This document shows positions 1 through 8,770 of a DNA stretch of 64,000 bases, in pieces. The notes under the pieces were generated by a model. The model saw only the letters and a list, made by a program, of their open reading frames with translations, was not told the DNA's origin and searched no databases. Source of the DNA: JBBQYD01 sp942493075 (GTDB lineage: Bacteria; Verrucomicrobiota; Verrucomicrobiia; Limisphaerales; UBA8199); contig OW818681.1 in the NCBI GenBank assembly GCA_942493075.1, forward strand, positions 5,580,001 through 5,644,000, written 5' to 3'. A program made the translations under genes and the position numbers. How positions within the stretch are numbered: position 1 is the stretch's first letter; each line of letters starts with the position of its first letter.

Positions 1-2
1 TC

Positions 3-797
3 CTCGCCAGGACCGCCTCACTCCTCGGCAAACCAGCAGACGCCGCAAAATACGCTGCACTCGCCGATCAGATCCGCGCCGCCTACATGGCCCAGCTCTA
101 TCGCGGCAATGGCACTTTCGCCAATGGCAGTCAAACCGCCCAAAGTTGCCCCCTCTGGCATGGCCTGGTCCCGGACTCCGAGCGTGACGCCGTCGCCCGC
201 CAACTCCTGGCCGCAGTCGAAAAACAAAACGGGCACCCGGATGTCGGCATCATCGGCATCAAATACCTGCTTCCAGCCCTCTCCCAAACCGGCCAGGATG
301 AGGCCGCCTTCCGTCTGGTCACGCAGACCACCGCCCCGAGTTGGGGCGACTGGCTGAACCGGGGTGCCACCACTTGCTGGGAGGACTGGAACGGCGAATA
401 CTCCCGTAACCATTATTCCTTCGGCACAGTGGCCGAATGGTTCTTCAAATCCCTCGCCGGCCTCAACCCGGACCCAGACCAGCCTGGCTTCAAACACTTC
501 GTTGTCCAGCCTCATCCCGTGGGAGATCTGAAATGGGTGCGCGCCACACATGATTCCGTCCGGGGTCCGATCACGATCAACTGGAAACGAGACCGCGGCA
601 CATTTGGCCTGGAACTCTCTGTTCCCCCGGGTTCCACAGCCACAGTGCATCTCCCGACGTCGCATCCCGAGGCGGTGACTGAATCAGGCCGCGCTGCCAT
701 AAAAGCCCGGGGCGTCAAATTCCTACGGGCGGAAACAGGAACGGCGATCTACGAGGTCGGCTCGGGGCGTTACCAGTTTGAAGCCCCGCTGCCCTGA
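3..797 (+). CDS. Alpha-L-rhamnosidase (GH78), C-terminal part
   Basis: The reading frame is open from base 3, so the gene starts before the window. About 264 residues are visible. The text matches the end of GH78 alpha-L-rhamnosidases: the last helices of the (alpha/alpha)6 barrel, including AAYMAQLYRG, CPLWHGLVP, the glycine-tryptophan segment WGDWLNRGATTCWEDW and NHYSFGTVAEWFF, followed by a beta-sandwich tail with VRGPITINWKRD. These enzymes release rhamnose from pectin (rhamnogalacturonan) or glycosides, usually outside the cytoplasm. The signal peptide and catalytic acids lie upstream and cannot be checked. The next feature downstream is a repeat and then a tRNA, so this gene probably ends its transcription unit. 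Confidence 0.87.
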   Translation, partial: LARTASLLGKPADAAKYAALADQIRAAYMAQLYRGNGTFANGSQTAQSCPLWHGLVPDSERDAVARQLLAAVEKQNGHPDVGIIGIKYLLPALSQTGQDEAAFRLVTQTTAPSWGDWLNRGATTCWEDWNGEYSRNHYSFGTVAEWFFKSLAGLNPDPDQPGFKHFVVQPHPVGDLKWVRATHDSVRGPITINWKRDRGTFGLELSVPPGSTATVHLPTSHPEAVTESGRAAIKARGVKFLRAETGTAIYEVGSGRYQFEAPLP

Positions 798-898
798 AGT
801 GTGCGAATCATGGGTCCTTGTTACCTGGGCTCCCCTTCTTTTCGCAGTGTCTTGCTGCTCCCGAAGGTTTCACGCGGAGCCGCGGAGGAAATGGAAGT

Positions 899-1000
899 CT
901 GGCACCCCTCGTTGGGGTGCTGTATCCATCCGGACGTGACCGGAGGTCTCCGCTTCGCTACGACGCTCCGGCTACTTTTTGGCAACCCTCCAGGTTGCTC
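899..1000 (+). repeat. Multi-hairpin repeat, family 1, copy A
   Basis: One of four related copies in the window (others near 14204, 14483 and 33656). The order is a GC-rich hairpin (GGCACCCC...GGGGTGC), a second hairpin (CCGGAGGT...CTCCGG) and a third built on GGCAACC...GGTTGC. It fills most of the 300-base gap between the rhamnosidase and the tRNA; no gene is visible in that gap. The copies differ in sequence but keep the paired arms, as expected of REP-like elements. Confidence 0.7.
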
Positions 1001-1097
1001 GGTTTGATTTCTGGCGGAGGTCGATTGGCCGTGTTCCCGATTAACCTTGATGCCGGGCTGATTCCTGCCATATTGAGGAGCACTACTTGCCCGTTTT

Positions 1098-1187
<90 letters not shown>

Positions 1188-1586
1188 TTGCCGCAAAACT
1201 CGCGGCGAACCTGGAGGCCAATTCGACAGTTGGCCTTGATTTCACATCTAACCTGATGATTCGGACTTTCTACCACATCGACATCACGCTTTTTTCCTCT
1301 TTATCAGCCATGTGAAACCAACGCAAATGCCAGAAAGCGTGATTTGGGCAGCACGATATCGCCTCGTTGCCAGGCGGCAGGGTTGGGCTGCTGATGCTGC
1401 GCATGTTTTGCGCACTCTGATCTGCGGCCATGCAAGAGTTGCGCGAGCGAACGATGGACATTCTCCGTCTCTTTCCGCATCGTCATCAGATGCGGATCAA
1501 TCAATACCGCGTCTACACTGCGCCAACGAAATGGTGCGGCGATTTGAGATCGGCTTGGCATGACGGGTGCTAAAAGATCCGAGGTT
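1188..1586. other. Intergenic stretch, no clear gene
   Basis: About 400 bases between tRNA-Ser and the DUF4405/EF-hand gene. A 47-codon open frame begins at 1430 and stops at 1573, 13 bases before the next start codon. It has no ribosome binding site or recognisable family, so it is not called. No strong promoter or terminator hairpin is evident. Confidence 0.4.
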
Positions 1587-2063
1587 ATGAAGAAATTACT
1601 TGAACGAGCCTGGATATCTCCGGTTGTCACTATTGCTTTTGCCGTGATCGCCATTACGGGATTGCTGCTATTCTTTCACGTCAAAAATGGTGCCATCATG
1701 ACCCTGCATGAATGGGTTGGCTGGGCCTTCGTCATTGCCGGCATTCTACATGTGCTGCTGAACTGGAATCCGCTTCTCGGTTACCTGAAGCGGAGAAGTG
1801 CGTTGATCGCGATCGGTGTAAGCCTGTTGTTGGTGGTGGCATTGAGCGTTGCCGGGGCAGCCAAACAGCACGGTGGTCCACGTCCAGCTTCGACATCGGC
1901 GGTTGTAGCCGCCCTGGATATCAACCATGACGGCACGCTGCAGACGGAGGAAGTTACAAATGCTGTTGAGGCGTTAATGCGTCTTGATACAGACGGCGAC
2001 ACGCAAATCGGCCCTGGGGAACTGCAACCGCGTGATCGAGCGGAATCGAATCATCATCATTGA
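1587..2063 (+). CDS. DUF4405-like membrane protein with EF-hand pair
   Basis: The 158-residue product has three hydrophobic segments (roughly residues 7-28, 35-54 and 66-85). The first two, with histidines in LHEWVGW and GILHVLLNW, match the DUF4405 type of small membrane protein related to cytochrome b subunits. After the last segment comes a soluble tail with two calcium-binding EF-hand loops, DINHDGTLQTEE and DTDGDTQIGPGE, and a histidine-rich end. The start at 1587 is preferred over 1560 because GAGG lies just before it and the product then begins MKKLLERAW. The tail is probably periplasmic and may sense calcium; that is inferred. The histidines could bind haem or metal. Confidence 0.75.
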   Translation: MKKLLERAWISPVVTIAFAVIAITGLLLFFHVKNGAIMTLHEWVGWAFVIAGILHVLLNWNPLLGYLKRRSALIAIGVSLLLVVALSVAGAAKQHGGPRPASTSAVVAALDINHDGTLQTEEVTNAVEALMRLDTDGDTQIGPGELQPRDRAESNHHH

Positions 2064-2113
2064 ACCAAAGCGATTGCGACCGTTAAAACTTGAATCTTGA
2101 GGAACAAAGCTTC

Positions 2114-2356
2114 GTGAAAAAGATGCTAATCGGACTGGCCTTTCTGCTGTCCCTTAATCTCGGCTTCCTGGCGATAGCCGTCTTTTGCTGTTGCTTCTTG
2201 CCTTGGTGGGAATCTGCCGACCAGGCCCACGTTTCGATGTATGTAGGCGGTGTGGAGTTCGCGGGCTGGTCCATTCTGATTCCTCTGATTGGTTTCTTCG
2301 CCGGGGCAATCGGCGCTGGCGGCTGTGGTATCTGGATGCTGAAGAAACGTGGATGA
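2114..2356 (+). CDS. Small two-helix membrane protein
   Basis: The 80-residue protein has two long hydrophobic segments, residues 3-25 (rich in Cys: FCCCFLPWW) and about 47-73 (glycine-rich). The frame is open further upstream, but a GTG start at 2114 is preferred because TTGAGGAA sits about 10 bases before it. It lies 50 bases after the EF-hand gene on the same strand and may be cotranscribed. No family is recognised. Confidence 0.55.
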   Translation: MKKMLIGLAFLLSLNLGFLAIAVFCCCFLPWWESADQAHVSMYVGGVEFAGWSILIPLIGFFAGAIGAGGCGIWMLKKRG

Positions 2357-2710
2357 ACTTGATGTGCTCCTCTTACATCTGTGCCATCTGCGGAATAATT
2401 TCCTGAAGCATCCACAGATAAGCCAGAATTACGCAGATCATAACGAGGATGCGTGGTGGAGGCACCAACTGGAAATCAGCTACCGAGGAGGCCTATTCGC
2501 TATCGTTTCCTTCAACACCTTCTGCAACTCCGGCTACCTTCTGCCAAGCCTCCGGCTTGGGGGGCATTCAGCCCAACCAGAATGGTTGGCTATTCGCGAT
2601 CGCCCTTTCCTGGCTTCAAAGACTGATTCTCGGTTGGAACTGAATCGAGGGGGCTTTGGCACATTGGGACATCCCTTGCGTTTCGGGGTTCCTCCACGCA
2701 GAATCGAGCC
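2357..2710. repeat. Gap with CCACAGAT-type and CCAAGCC/CAACC palindromes
   Basis: No gene is visible here. From 2375 to 2445 the sequence carries the inverted motifs ATCTGTGCCATCTGCGG and CCACAGATAAGCCAGA, which recur near 6710, 10396-10505, 16270 and 26408. From 2533 to 2592 there are hairpins GCCAAGCC-tcc-GGCTTGG and CCAACCagaatGGTTGG, related to the right half of repeat family 1. These look like degenerate repeat remnants. Confidence 0.5.
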
Positions 2711-4588
2711 ATGCAGCGCGTCTTCATGGCATTCATAGTGTCGTTTGCGGTCAGCGCGATGGCTTCAACCCCGCTGGCGCCAATTCCAGAATCTGAGCAG
2801 GCACCGCGGGCAAGGCGAATTTTTGATGCCTACCACGATCCAAGGCCGGCAAATCCGCCAAAGAAGCTGCATGTTGTGTATTTCACGCCCTCAGACCGTG
2901 ATCCGGCGGAGCATTATGCACAACGCTTGGACAAGATCCTGGCGGACATCCGGGCGTTTTATGGAGACGAAATGAAGCGGCTCGGTTTCGGCCCAAAGAC
3001 TTTTATGCTGCCGCGCAACGCGCAAGGGGAACTCGTCATTCACCTGGTAAGGGGCAAGGAACCGGCGTCCGCCTTCCCGAGGTGGATCGGCCGCAATGGC
3101 GGCAACACGGGCGCGCCGGAAGGAGGCGACATAGTGAAACGCGCCTGCCAGCGAACACTCGAAGCTGCGGGAATCGCATACGAACGCGAGACGGTTTTGA
3201 TCTTCTGCCACCTGGCTGCGTATGACGAGAAAGCCGGGACATTCCGCCATCACTCGCCGTATTTCGGCAGTTGGGATCAGGAAAGTGGGCTTTGTTTCGC
3301 GGCGGATTGGGCGAACCAGAACCTGGACAACTTGACTAAGAAGACACCGAAGCTCAACGACGGGGAATATGGCGACATGTCCTTGGGCAAGCATACGACG
3401 ATCTTCATCGGCGGCATTGCTCACGAGCTCGGTCACGCGTTTGCGCTGCCCCATTGTGGCGAACGTTGGGATGAGAAAGCGCTGGGCACCTCGCTTCTGG
3501 GTGGTGGGAATCACACCTATCGTGAGGAACTGCGCGACGAAGGCAAGGGATCATTCCTCACAATGGCAAGCGCCATGCGCCTGGCCTCACGCCCTTTGTT
3601 CAACGGCTCCGACAAAGGCATGACAGAGGCGCCAAAAATAGAACAGTGCAAACTGTCGCTCTCGACGAACCTTGTGCGTGCCGATCTCGCAGGCCGTCGC
3701 GGCGGGTTGCGCGTTGAAGGTACCGTCAAAGGCTCACCTCCGGTGTATGCTGTGATTGGTTACTTCGATTCTTTTCATGATGGCGGTTATCGCGCGCCCA
3801 GTGCGACAGCAGTACCCGACGAATCGGGAAACTTTGCCATCGAAGTCAGCGACCTGGCGCAGTGCGCAAATGGCGAGTTGCGTATTGAGTTTTGCCACGC
3901 TAATGGCGCCGTTTCCGAACGTCGGCTTGGGTTCGCCGTCAGCTCCGAAGGCAAGGTTGACCTCAGCCAATGGGAGATGCGAGCCGCCCTGGAACCCGTG
4001 GCCGATGCTGTGCTCCGGGATAATTTCAGCGGCGCCCAGACCGCAGTTGAACAAATTGAAAAGAGCACGGCGTCGGATCTGACCAAAGAGATTGCTCGCA
4101 AACTGGCCGGAACCTTGTCCAGTGAGCCAAAGGCGATACCTGCCGATGTGGCCTCCGAAACTGCGGAGTTGGCCCTGGGTGATGCCCGCGCGACTGAGGC
4201 CAAAGTCGGTTGGCTAAAGCCGGCATCGAATCGCATTCCGTTGAACAGCCAGATTACCTCTCCCCTTTTGGATGCCGGCAAGGTGTATGCCACCGGTCTC
4301 TACGGACACGCGCCATCCAGTTATCTCTTCGATCTGGGCGGGAAATGGAAGGAACTGAGCGGCGAAGCCGGATTGCATACGCTTCAACAACCCTATGGAT
4401 CGGTAATCTTCATCATTAAGGCCGACGACCGGGAGATCTTCCGTTCGGCAACCATTCGGGGAGCGAAGAAGGCGGCCTACAATGTGAAGTTGGAAGGGGT
4501 GCAGAAGCTCGAATTGCTGGTCGACCCAGCGGGCAATGGCAACGGTAATGATTGGGGCCTTTGGCTCGACCCGATGCTGCGAAGGTAG
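2711..4588 (+). CDS. Secreted zinc metallopeptidase-like protein with NPCBM domain
   Basis: The 625-residue protein begins with a signal peptide (cut near SAMAST) and has a gluzincin/metzincin-type zinc motif HELGHAFALPH at residues 238-248, with Glu239 as the expected catalytic base and His248 as third ligand in the extended form. The middle part (about 310-410) looks like a beta-sandwich. The last 130 residues, with GLYGHAPSSYLFDLGGKWK and DWGLWLDP, match the NPCBM carbohydrate-associated module. That pairing suggests a glycoprotein- or polysaccharide-directed protease acting outside the cell, which is inferred. An in-frame ATG at 2726 is an alternative start. It converges with the hypothetical gene ending at 4612. 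Confidence 0.75.
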   Translation: MQRVFMAFIVSFAVSAMASTPLAPIPESEQAPRARRIFDAYHDPRPANPPKKLHVVYFTPSDRDPAEHYAQRLDKILADIRAFYGDEMKRLGFGPKTFMLPRNAQGELVIHLVRGKEPASAFPRWIGRNGGNTGAPEGGDIVKRACQRTLEAAGIAYERETVLIFCHLAAYDEKAGTFRHHSPYFGSWDQESGLCFAADWANQNLDNLTKKTPKLNDGEYGDMSLGKHTTIFIGGIAHELGHAFALPHCGERWDEKALGTSLLGGGNHTYREELRDEGKGSFLTMASAMRLASRPLFNGSDKGMTEAPKIEQCKLSLSTNLVRADLAGRRGGLRVEGTVKGSPPVYAVIGYFDSFHDGGYRAPSATAVPDESGNFAIEVSDLAQCANGELRIEFCHANGAVSERRLGFAVSSEGKVDLSQWEMRAALEPVADAVLRDNFSGAQTAVEQIEKSTASDLTKEIARKLAGTLSSEPKAIPADVASETAELALGDARATEAKVGWLKPASNRIPLNSQITSPLLDAGKVYATGLYGHAPSSYLFDLGGKWKELSGEAGLHTLQQPYGSVIFIIKADDREIFRSATIRGAKKAAYNVKLEGVQKLELLVDPAGNGNGNDWGLWLDPMLRR

Positions 4589-4611
4589 CTAAAGTGGGAT
4601 GGCAACAAAAC

Positions 4612-5598
4612 TCAGCTCTTCCGCTGACGAGGAATGTTGGCGATCGTTTGTTTCAACACCTTCTGCAGTTCAGGACTATTGGTGGGCAGCAGAAAGCTAT
4701 TGGTGGTTTCGTAAACAATGGAGTCCACACCAGATGCCTGGGCTTCAAATCGGCGATCAATAATTGTCTGACCGAATTGCGGGGCGAAAACGCCTTTGGG
4801 CTTATCCGCGGTTCTAACGCCGGTCACTACCCCTATGGCGCGATAGCGAGGAGCAAGGTTCCCGTTTGCTCCTCTCTCGCTTTGGATCAGCTCAAATCGA
4901 AGTGGAAATGAGCGATTCGCAAAATTTGTGGTCTCAGTAACGAAATACGACAGCAAGGGCGCGTCTGCGGCTGATCCGGAAACAACCTCGATCTTCTTCG
5001 GGAGGGCTAGTTCGTCATCGAACTGGTCCATGGCGCGAACCTGGCGCACATCCTCCCGCCGGCCGAATTCTGGGAACACAAGCGGAACTCGGTGCTGTTC
5101 TTTGAGGAATGCACCGGAACAGAAAGCCAGCCATGGAATGTTAACTCCCTGATCGCCAATCTGGTTCCCTTGAGGGGCAGGATTGACCCGGATGGTTATG
5201 TTGGTTTGAGCCCGTTCATACGGCACCACGGCTGGAGAGGGTCTTCCGCCGAATGCTTGTGAGATATCAACGGAAGGCGGCGGCCTGGTTAGACGGCTGC
5301 TGCGGTAAACGTTTGTGCCATCATAAAACCACATTACCGCGGAATTCTGTGAGAAATCATTGTCGATGCGCCATTCGTTCGTGCCGACAATACAGGCCGC
5401 ATGAAACGCTAGTTCGCGCGGCTGGTTATTCGTGTTCCCGCCTTGATACTCGAAGGTCTGAATTTCGACTTCGATCTTAGTGAAAGTTTGGCTGTTGGCG
5501 GACCTCCCACTCAGGAGCAGTCCAAAAAGACCAATAAGGGCCAGGAGTTGAGAAAACAGGGGCCCGGCTTTGTGCTCCATTGCTCGGTGTATCATCAT
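4612..5598 (-). CDS. Secreted hypothetical protein
   Basis: The 328-residue product has a signal peptide (hydrophobic LLALIGLFGLLLSG, cut near ANSQT) and no recognised domain. It contains regular beta-type stretches such as VEIQTFEYQGG and several Asn/Thr-rich loops, suggesting an exported beta-rich protein. The open frame runs on upstream through the antisense of the sirtuin gene, which is a shadow, so a start in the cluster of ATGs at 5580-5598 is chosen. It is divergent from the sirtuin gene, with a shared intergenic region of about 105 bases. Confidence 0.6.
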   Translation of the reverse strand: MMIHRAMEHKAGPLFSQLLALIGLFGLLLSGRSANSQTFTKIEVEIQTFEYQGGNTNNQPRELAFHAACIVGTNEWRIDNDFSQNSAVMWFYDGTNVYRSSRLTRPPPSVDISQAFGGRPSPAVVPYERAQTNITIRVNPAPQGNQIGDQGVNIPWLAFCSGAFLKEQHRVPLVFPEFGRREDVRQVRAMDQFDDELALPKKIEVVSGSAADAPLLSYFVTETTNFANRSFPLRFELIQSERGANGNLAPRYRAIGVVTGVRTADKPKGVFAPQFGQTIIDRRFEAQASGVDSIVYETTNSFLLPTNSPELQKVLKQTIANIPRQRKS

Positions 5599-5703
5599 CA
5601 GGTGCGAGACCAAGGTGGCACAGAATTGGTCCGCGGCATCAATTTTTTTCGTTGGATGGGTTCTGACTTGTGAGGCGTTGATCAGCGGGCTCATGATGAG
5701 AGC

Positions 5704-6438
5704 GTGAACATCTCCGCTGAATTGGTGCAGCGTCTCGCCAGAGCTAAGCGTGTAACCGTGTTGACCGGCGCAGGGGTTTCGGCCGAGAGTGGCGTGCCGA
5801 CCTTCCGGGATGCACAGACGGGCCTTTGGGCGCAATACCGTGCCGAAGATTTGGCTACCCCGAGTGCATTTCAACGCAACCCACGGCTCGTGTGGTCGTG
5901 GTACGAGTGGCGTCGGGAACTGGTCGCGCGAGCAAAACCCAACCCGGCCCATTTGGCATTGGCGGAAATGGAAGAGCTTTTCGACGAATTTCATCTCATC
6001 ACACAGAATGTGGACGGCCTCCACCAACGCGCCGGCAGCAGGAGCGTTATTGAGCTGCACGGAAACATCACGCGCAGCAAATGTTTCAGTGAAAACAAAC
6101 TGGTTTCATCCTGGCCAGATACGGGCGATGTCCCACCAAGATGTCCGCGCTGTGGCGGTCTATTGCGGCCCGACGTCGTGTGGTTCGAAGAGCCGCTGCC
6201 TGAACAGGAGCTTGATATGGCGCGGCAGGTGAGCGCGTCCTGCGATGTGTTCCTTGCCGTTGGCACATCCTCGGTTGTTCAGCCGGCGGCCTCCTTGCCG
6301 CTGGATGCCTTATATAACGGAGCCGCACTCGTGGAGATCAATCCGCAGCAGACCTCGTTGACAGGCAAAGCGCATTTCGTGCTTTCGGATCCTGCCGGAG
6401 TAGCGCTTCCAGGATTGTTGAGAAGGATAAAAGAGTAA
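5704..6438 (+). CDS. NAD-dependent deacylase, sirtuin family (CobB-like)
   Basis: The 244-residue size is typical of bacterial sirtuins. Visible motifs are the NAD-binding GAGVSAESGVPTFRD (22-36), TQNVDGLH (100-107), the catalytic His119 in IELHGN, and GTSS in the Rossmann half. A Y-x-x-R motif at 67-70 (YEWR) is the signature of class III sirtuins that remove succinyl and malonyl groups as well as acetyl. The zinc ribbon has only three cysteines (C127, C147, C150): the first pair reads KCFSEN instead of Cys-x-x-Cys. The start is GTG with GATGAGAG upstream. Confidence 0.88.
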   Translation: MNISAELVQRLARAKRVTVLTGAGVSAESGVPTFRDAQTGLWAQYRAEDLATPSAFQRNPRLVWSWYEWRRELVARAKPNPAHLALAEMEELFDEFHLITQNVDGLHQRAGSRSVIELHGNITRSKCFSENKLVSSWPDTGDVPPRCPRCGGLLRPDVVWFEEPLPEQELDMARQVSASCDVFLAVGTSSVVQPAASLPLDALYNGAALVEINPQQTSLTGKAHFVLSDPAGVALPGLLRRIKE

Positions 6439-6483
6439 GGCCGCATTCGGTCCAAAGCCTCCGCAAAGGGGTCCAAAGGGGTC

Positions 6484-6522
6484 GGTCCTAGAAAAGTGAC
6501 ATAAGGTCATCTTTCTAGGACC
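6484..6522 (+). terminator. Long stem-loop after the sirtuin gene
   Basis: GGTCCTAGAAA (6484-6494) pairs perfectly with TTTCTAGGACC (6512-6522), with an inner TGAC...GTCA stem. It is followed by CCTTTTGGG, a poor T-run. It may end sirtuin transcription or be a repeat remnant. The rest of the 514-base gap up to 6952 holds one CCACAGAT-family inverted motif near 6710-6742 and no gene. Confidence 0.45.
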
Positions 6523-6952
6523 CCTTTTGGGCCTGGACCGTTTCGTAGGCTCAGACTGGAAAAGACCTGTGGTGATTAAAACGTTGGGCTATTCTCACAT
6601 CTCCCGCTGGGAGAGCGAATCCGAGAAGAAAGGCCGCACCTTCAGCGCGTCACGCGACCAAATAGTTGGTTCTCATAAACTGAAACTGCACCTTCATTGT
6701 GATCCAATTTCTATCTGCGCACATCTGCGTCATCTGTGGATGAGTTCCCAGTTGAATCCGAAGATCCGCGAAATCGGATTGCTTTTGACCGACTGATCGG
6801 ACTTAGTCTCTGGAGAGATGATCACTTGGATTGCAGCCGAATATGCCCGGAGTTCTGTCGCGCCGGGAGCGTGGGCGCAGAAGCCACATTCGCCCCCCAA
6901 ATCCACCCCGGTTAGATTGATCCGCGCAGAGATGTGTCGGGTGCATGAGGTG

Positions 6953-8272
6953 ATGAGAAGGTCGCTGATGCTGCTTCTGTGCACCGTTGCGGCTATTTGC
7001 ATGCTGGCCGGGAGGGCATGCGCTACGGAGGCAAAGAACCCGGGCCGGCCGGACCTCGTTCAACAGGTGCTGGAGGGACGCCGCCACGAAGCACGCGCGT
7101 CATGGTGGGGGTTCGATGCAAACGACTCGACAGTTTATCTGCAAAGAGCTATCGATTCGAAGGTCAGGAAACTGATCATTGACCGGCAATCCTCCCCCTG
7201 GGTGACTCGTTCGTTGAAAGGAGTGAGCCACCAGGAGATTGTGCTGGAGGCGGGGACGGAGCTCGTGGCTTTGAAGGGTGCCTACCGGGCCAAGGGGGAT
7301 AGCCTGCTGACGTTCCAGGAGTGCGAGCAAGTCATCATCCGGGGCAGCAGGAGAGATGGTGGCAAATCGGCCGTTATCCGGATGCACAAGGAAGATTACC
7401 AGTCGGATGCCTATGAGAAATCGGAGTGGCGGCATGGCCTGGTATTTCTGGGTTGCCAGGACGTGCGGGTTCAGGATCTGAGGATCGAAAAGACAGGTGG
7501 CGACGGGATTTACCTGGGGGCGACTCCGAGGAAGTCGGTAAACGAGAACTTTGTGATCCGGCGGGTGGACTGCAATGCCAACCACCGCCAGGGAATCAGC
7601 GTGATTAGCGCGAAGAATCTGTTGATTGAGGACTGTCTGCTGCGGAACACAGCCGGGACGGCACCCGAGGCAGGGATTGATTTTGAGCCCAACGCGCCTG
7701 GGGAATTACTGGTGAATTGCGTGATGCGCCGTTGTGTGGCGTCTGACAATGCCGGCACAGGCTATCAAATCTGTCCGCAATTTATGAGCGGCAGTGCCGA
7801 GCCGATTTCGATCTACCTGGAGCGTTGTGTTTCCTGCAGCAACCGGCAGCATGCGGTTCACTTGTGCAGCGCACAAAAGGACCCGCCGAGAGGGCTTCTG
7901 CAGATTACGCGCCTTAAGGCAGAGAGGGATGGCATGGCGGGGCTGTCCGTGCAGTTCAATCCATACAATGCGGTGCGGGTTTCGCTCGAGAATTCAGAGA
8001 TTCGCGATTGCGCTCGCAACGAGAAGTTCTTCCCTCCGCTCTATGTGCAGGGGCTCGACGAAAAGAGACCGGCAGGAAACGTCCATTTCACAAACGTGAT
8101 GATAAAGGATGATGTTGAGCGACCGTTCTTCAAGGTCCGCGTACGGAACAGCAATGAGGTGAAGAACATCACCGGGGACATCGTTCTTGAACGCAACGGT
8201 CGCAAGGAACGGATCACGGTTGATGAAGCCTGGCTGGAAAAGAACAGCCCCCAGGCACCAGCGAAGAAGTAG
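6953..8272 (+). CDS. Secreted right-handed beta-helix protein
   Basis: The 439-residue product begins with a signal peptide (MRRSLMLLLCTVAAICMLAG, then ACATEA). The body is a series of short beta-helix rungs with repeated patterns such as VIIRGSRR, VRVQDLRIEKTGGDGIYLG, FVIRRVDCNANHRQGISVI and LLIEDCLLRNTAG. This is typical of pectate-lyase-like and polysaccharide-binding parallel beta-helix proteins. It could be a lyase or hydrolase on plant or algal glycans; catalytic residues cannot be assigned by eye. ATG at 6953 follows GAGGTG; ATG at 6932 is also possible. Confidence 0.75.
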   Translation: MRRSLMLLLCTVAAICMLAGRACATEAKNPGRPDLVQQVLEGRRHEARASWWGFDANDSTVYLQRAIDSKVRKLIIDRQSSPWVTRSLKGVSHQEIVLEAGTELVALKGAYRAKGDSLLTFQECEQVIIRGSRRDGGKSAVIRMHKEDYQSDAYEKSEWRHGLVFLGCQDVRVQDLRIEKTGGDGIYLGATPRKSVNENFVIRRVDCNANHRQGISVISAKNLLIEDCLLRNTAGTAPEAGIDFEPNAPGELLVNCVMRRCVASDNAGTGYQICPQFMSGSAEPISIYLERCVSCSNRQHAVHLCSAQKDPPRGLLQITRLKAERDGMAGLSVQFNPYNAVRVSLENSEIRDCARNEKFFPPLYVQGLDEKRPAGNVHFTNVMIKDDVERPFFKVRVRNSNEVKNITGDIVLERNGRKERITVDEAWLEKNSPQAPAKK

Positions 8273-8283
8273 CTGCAATTTCG

Positions 8284-8385
8284 ATGTGTGTTGGCATGAT
8301 TCTTTGTTTTATCTGGCCGGGCTTTGGTGGGTTACTGTTGATAGGCGGTTTTATCCTATTTGTAGTCGGCAGATTTCTGGAGTGA
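8284..8385 (+). CDS. Possible 33-residue membrane peptide
   Basis: An open frame starting 11 bases after the beta-helix gene encodes 33 residues, almost all hydrophobic, with glycine-rich turns (WPGFGGLLLIGG) and an ending VVGRFLE. This is the usual look of a small inner-membrane protein. There is no strong ribosome binding site, but the position would allow translation from the upstream gene's message. Confidence 0.35.
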   Translation: MCVGMILCFIWPGFGGLLLIGGFILFVVGRFLE

Positions 8386-8770
8386 GTATTGCAGGCCAGA
8401 CCGTTTGGCTTAAGGTGCAACAAGATGTTCCAGGGAACGGGAGCCTTCCATGCCAAACTGTTCCTGAGATCGTGACCGACACAAACCCAACACGCTGAGC
8501 AGAAGAAATGATGCTGGGCTAGTTGCGTACCGTCCTTCCAGGACTCGGGGTCAGGAAGATTAGCAATTGTCCCACGGGAAGCCCCTTACCCATAGTATGT
8601 GAGCCATTCCGTGCGTTTCATTTGCCCGGAGGGGGCTTTCATGAATTATCGCTTCGGATTGGGGGGAAAGGTCATGGCGCATTGGAATTCCTGGATGGCG
8701 ATAGACAAGGCACAGGTGAGTGTATATAAGAGGTCGGATGCGAAGATTGTCTGTTTTAGTCGGCATAATT
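8386..8770. other. Intergenic stretch, nothing recognised
   Basis: About 385 bases before the secreted protein at 8771. Open frames here are short and have no family resemblance. No clear palindrome, terminator or conserved motif was seen. Confidence 0.35.

Noticed and set aside
1430..1573. A 47-codon frame before the EF-hand gene
   Set aside because: There is no ribosome binding site, no hydrophobic or domain signature, and it is too short to judge from composition.
4612..6060. A 482-codon minus-strand frame spanning the sirtuin gene
   Set aside because: Its first 150 codons are antisense to the well-supported sirtuin. Only the part from about 5598 down has a signal peptide and is kept as a gene.
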